A stretch of DNA of 52,587 bases from assembly GCA_900316265.1 (NCBI GenBank), contig ONCH01000028.1, positions 1 to 52,587 on the forward strand. Reading direction: 5' to 3'. Every line of letters begins with the position of its first letter. Positions within the stretch are counted from its first letter, which is position 1. Below, piece after piece: positions 51,738 to 52,587 of the stretch. A program made the translations under genes and the position numbers. Source of the stretch: an uncultured Prevotellaceae bacterium (GTDB lineage Bacteria; Bacteroidota; Bacteroidia; Bacteroidales; Bacteroidaceae). The notes under the pieces were generated by a model that saw only the letters and a program-made list of their open reading frames with translations, ran no database searches and had not been told where the DNA came from.

Positions 51738-52587
51738 TTAGTCCTCGAACACCTCAGTGATCTGACCAGAACCAACGGTGCGGCCACCTTCACGGATAGC
51801 GAAACGCAGACCCTGGTTCAGAGCAACAGCGTAGATCAGCTCAACAGTGATCTCTACGTTATCACCAGGCATTACCATCTCAACACCTGCAGGAAGAGTG
51901 ATCTCACCGGTGCAGTCCATAGTGCGGAGATAGAACTGGGGACGATACTTGTTTCCAAATGGAGTGTGACGACCACCCTCTTCCTTCTTCAGGACATAGA
52001 TAGAAGCCTTGAACTTCTTGAAGGGCTTGATCTGACCTGGGTGGCAGAGTACCATACCACGCTTAATCTCGTTCTTGTCGATACCACGGAGCAGCAGACC
52101 TACGTTATCACCAGCCTGACCCTCGTCAAGGATCTTACGGAACATCTCAACACCAGTAACAACTGACTTCTTGTCCTCACCGAGACCGAGCAGCTCAACC
52201 TCATCACCTACGTGGATAACACCAGTCTCGATACGACCAGTAGCAACAGTACCACGACCTGTGATTGAGAATACGTCCTCAACAGGCATCAAGAAAGGCT
52301 TGTCGGTAGCACGAGGAGGCTCCTGGATCCAAGTGTCGCAGGTATCCATCAGCTCCATAACCTTCTGCTCCCACTTCTCAACACCGTTCAGGGCACCGAG
52401 GGCAGAACCACGAATGATAGGAGTATCATCCTCGAACTCGTACTGAGCGAGAATCTCCTGAACCTCCATCTCAACGAGCTCCAGCATTTCCTCATCCTCA
52501 ACCATATCGCACTTGTTCAGGAATACAACCAGACGGGGAACGTTTACCTGACGAGCGAGCAGAACGTGCTCACGAGTCTGAGGCATA
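51738..52587 (-). CDS. tuf: Elongation factor Tu (5' end beyond window)
   Basis: EF-Tu brings aminoacyl-tRNA to the ribosome. About 283 C-terminal residues are present, from [33 protein letters not shown] (with the NKCD guanine-specificity motif) through domains 2 and 3 to [15 protein letters not shown]. The G1-G3 motifs lie outside the window. The initial Met here is internal, not the start. No break is seen in this part. Confidence 0.96.
   Translation of the reverse strand, partial: MPQTREHVLLARQVNVPRLVVFLNKCDMVEDEEMLELVEMEVQEILAQYEFEDDTPIIRGSALGALNGVEKWEQKVMELMDTCDTWIQEPPRATDKPFLMPVEDVFSITGRGTVATGRIETGVIHVGDEVELLGLGEDKKSVVTGVEMFRKILDEGQAGDNVGLLLRGIDKNEIKRGMVLCHPGQIKPFKKFKASIYVLKKEEGGRHTPFGNKYRPQFYLRTMDCTGEITLPAGVEMVMPGDNVEITVELIYAVALNQGLRFAIREGGRTVGSGQITEVFED

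Noticed and set aside
51392-51793. 133-codon extended version of SecE
   Set aside because: The extension runs through tRNA-Trp; the family start is the ATG at 51589.

Overview
The window looks like a chromosomal stretch from a Bacteroidales bacterium, most likely Prevotella or a close relative. The evidence is the promoter style (-7 TAnnTTTG, often with TTTG about 19 bases upstream), the secDF fusion, a 'smalltalk' small protein beside HU-related proteins, a VirE_N/DUF3987 protein, and the gene order tuf-trnW-secE-nusG-rplK-rplA-rplJ-rplL-rpoB-rpoC. There is no rRNA, no CRISPR array and no transposase.

Layout. 1-7 kb: the end of a secreted protein, a comM-type AAA+ gene, and on the minus strand an envelope cluster (TPR/OmpA-like lipoprotein, thioredoxin-fold lipoprotein, AsmA-like protein). 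7-12.4 kb: tRNA-Val, a DUF3857/transglutaminase-type secreted protein, tRNA-Leu, and an overlapping operon pyrE-SRPBCC-argH-zinc-ribbon lipoprotein. 12.5-16.1 kb: a TPP riboswitch controlling a TonB-dependent receptor, a PnuC-type transporter and thiamin pyrophosphokinase, which together form a thiamin uptake and activation operon. 16.1-27.2 kb: an accessory island with the 'smalltalk' protein, three tandem HU-related proteins, inverted 8-bp iteron-like arrays around a 38-bp AT palindrome, umuDC, a GIY-YIG nuclease fused to a RAMA-like domain, a C2H2-type small protein, several unknown small proteins, an M15 peptidase and a VirE_N/DUF3987 ATPase. 27.3-33.3 kb: housekeeping genes (argS, RNase H-like, ribD, prmC, recX, comF-like, tRNA-Arg, MaoC hydratase). 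33.4-40.6 kb: secDF, an EEP-family hydrolase, a rhomboid protease, HU, and a histidine acid phosphatase. 40.6-52.6 kb: the rpoBC/ribosomal-protein/secE/tuf block on the minus strand, cut off inside tuf at the window edge.

Three observations stand out. (1) The 16-27 kb island joins DNA-binding, error-prone repair, nuclease and replication-type proteins with an origin-like iteron and AT-palindrome region. (2) A GC-rich palindromic repeat of 32-42 bp (ends AGCC...GGCT) occurs four times. Three copies lie inside reading frames (thiamin pyrophosphokinase, argS, ribD), where they keep the frame and add or replace a loop. (3) Six conserved genes (comM, argS, rpoC, rpoB, rplL, rplJ), and probably rplK, carry short internal deletions, mostly in strongly conserved blocks. 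Several of these genes are essential, so assembly error is the likeliest cause, and the base-level sequence at those joints should not be trusted.
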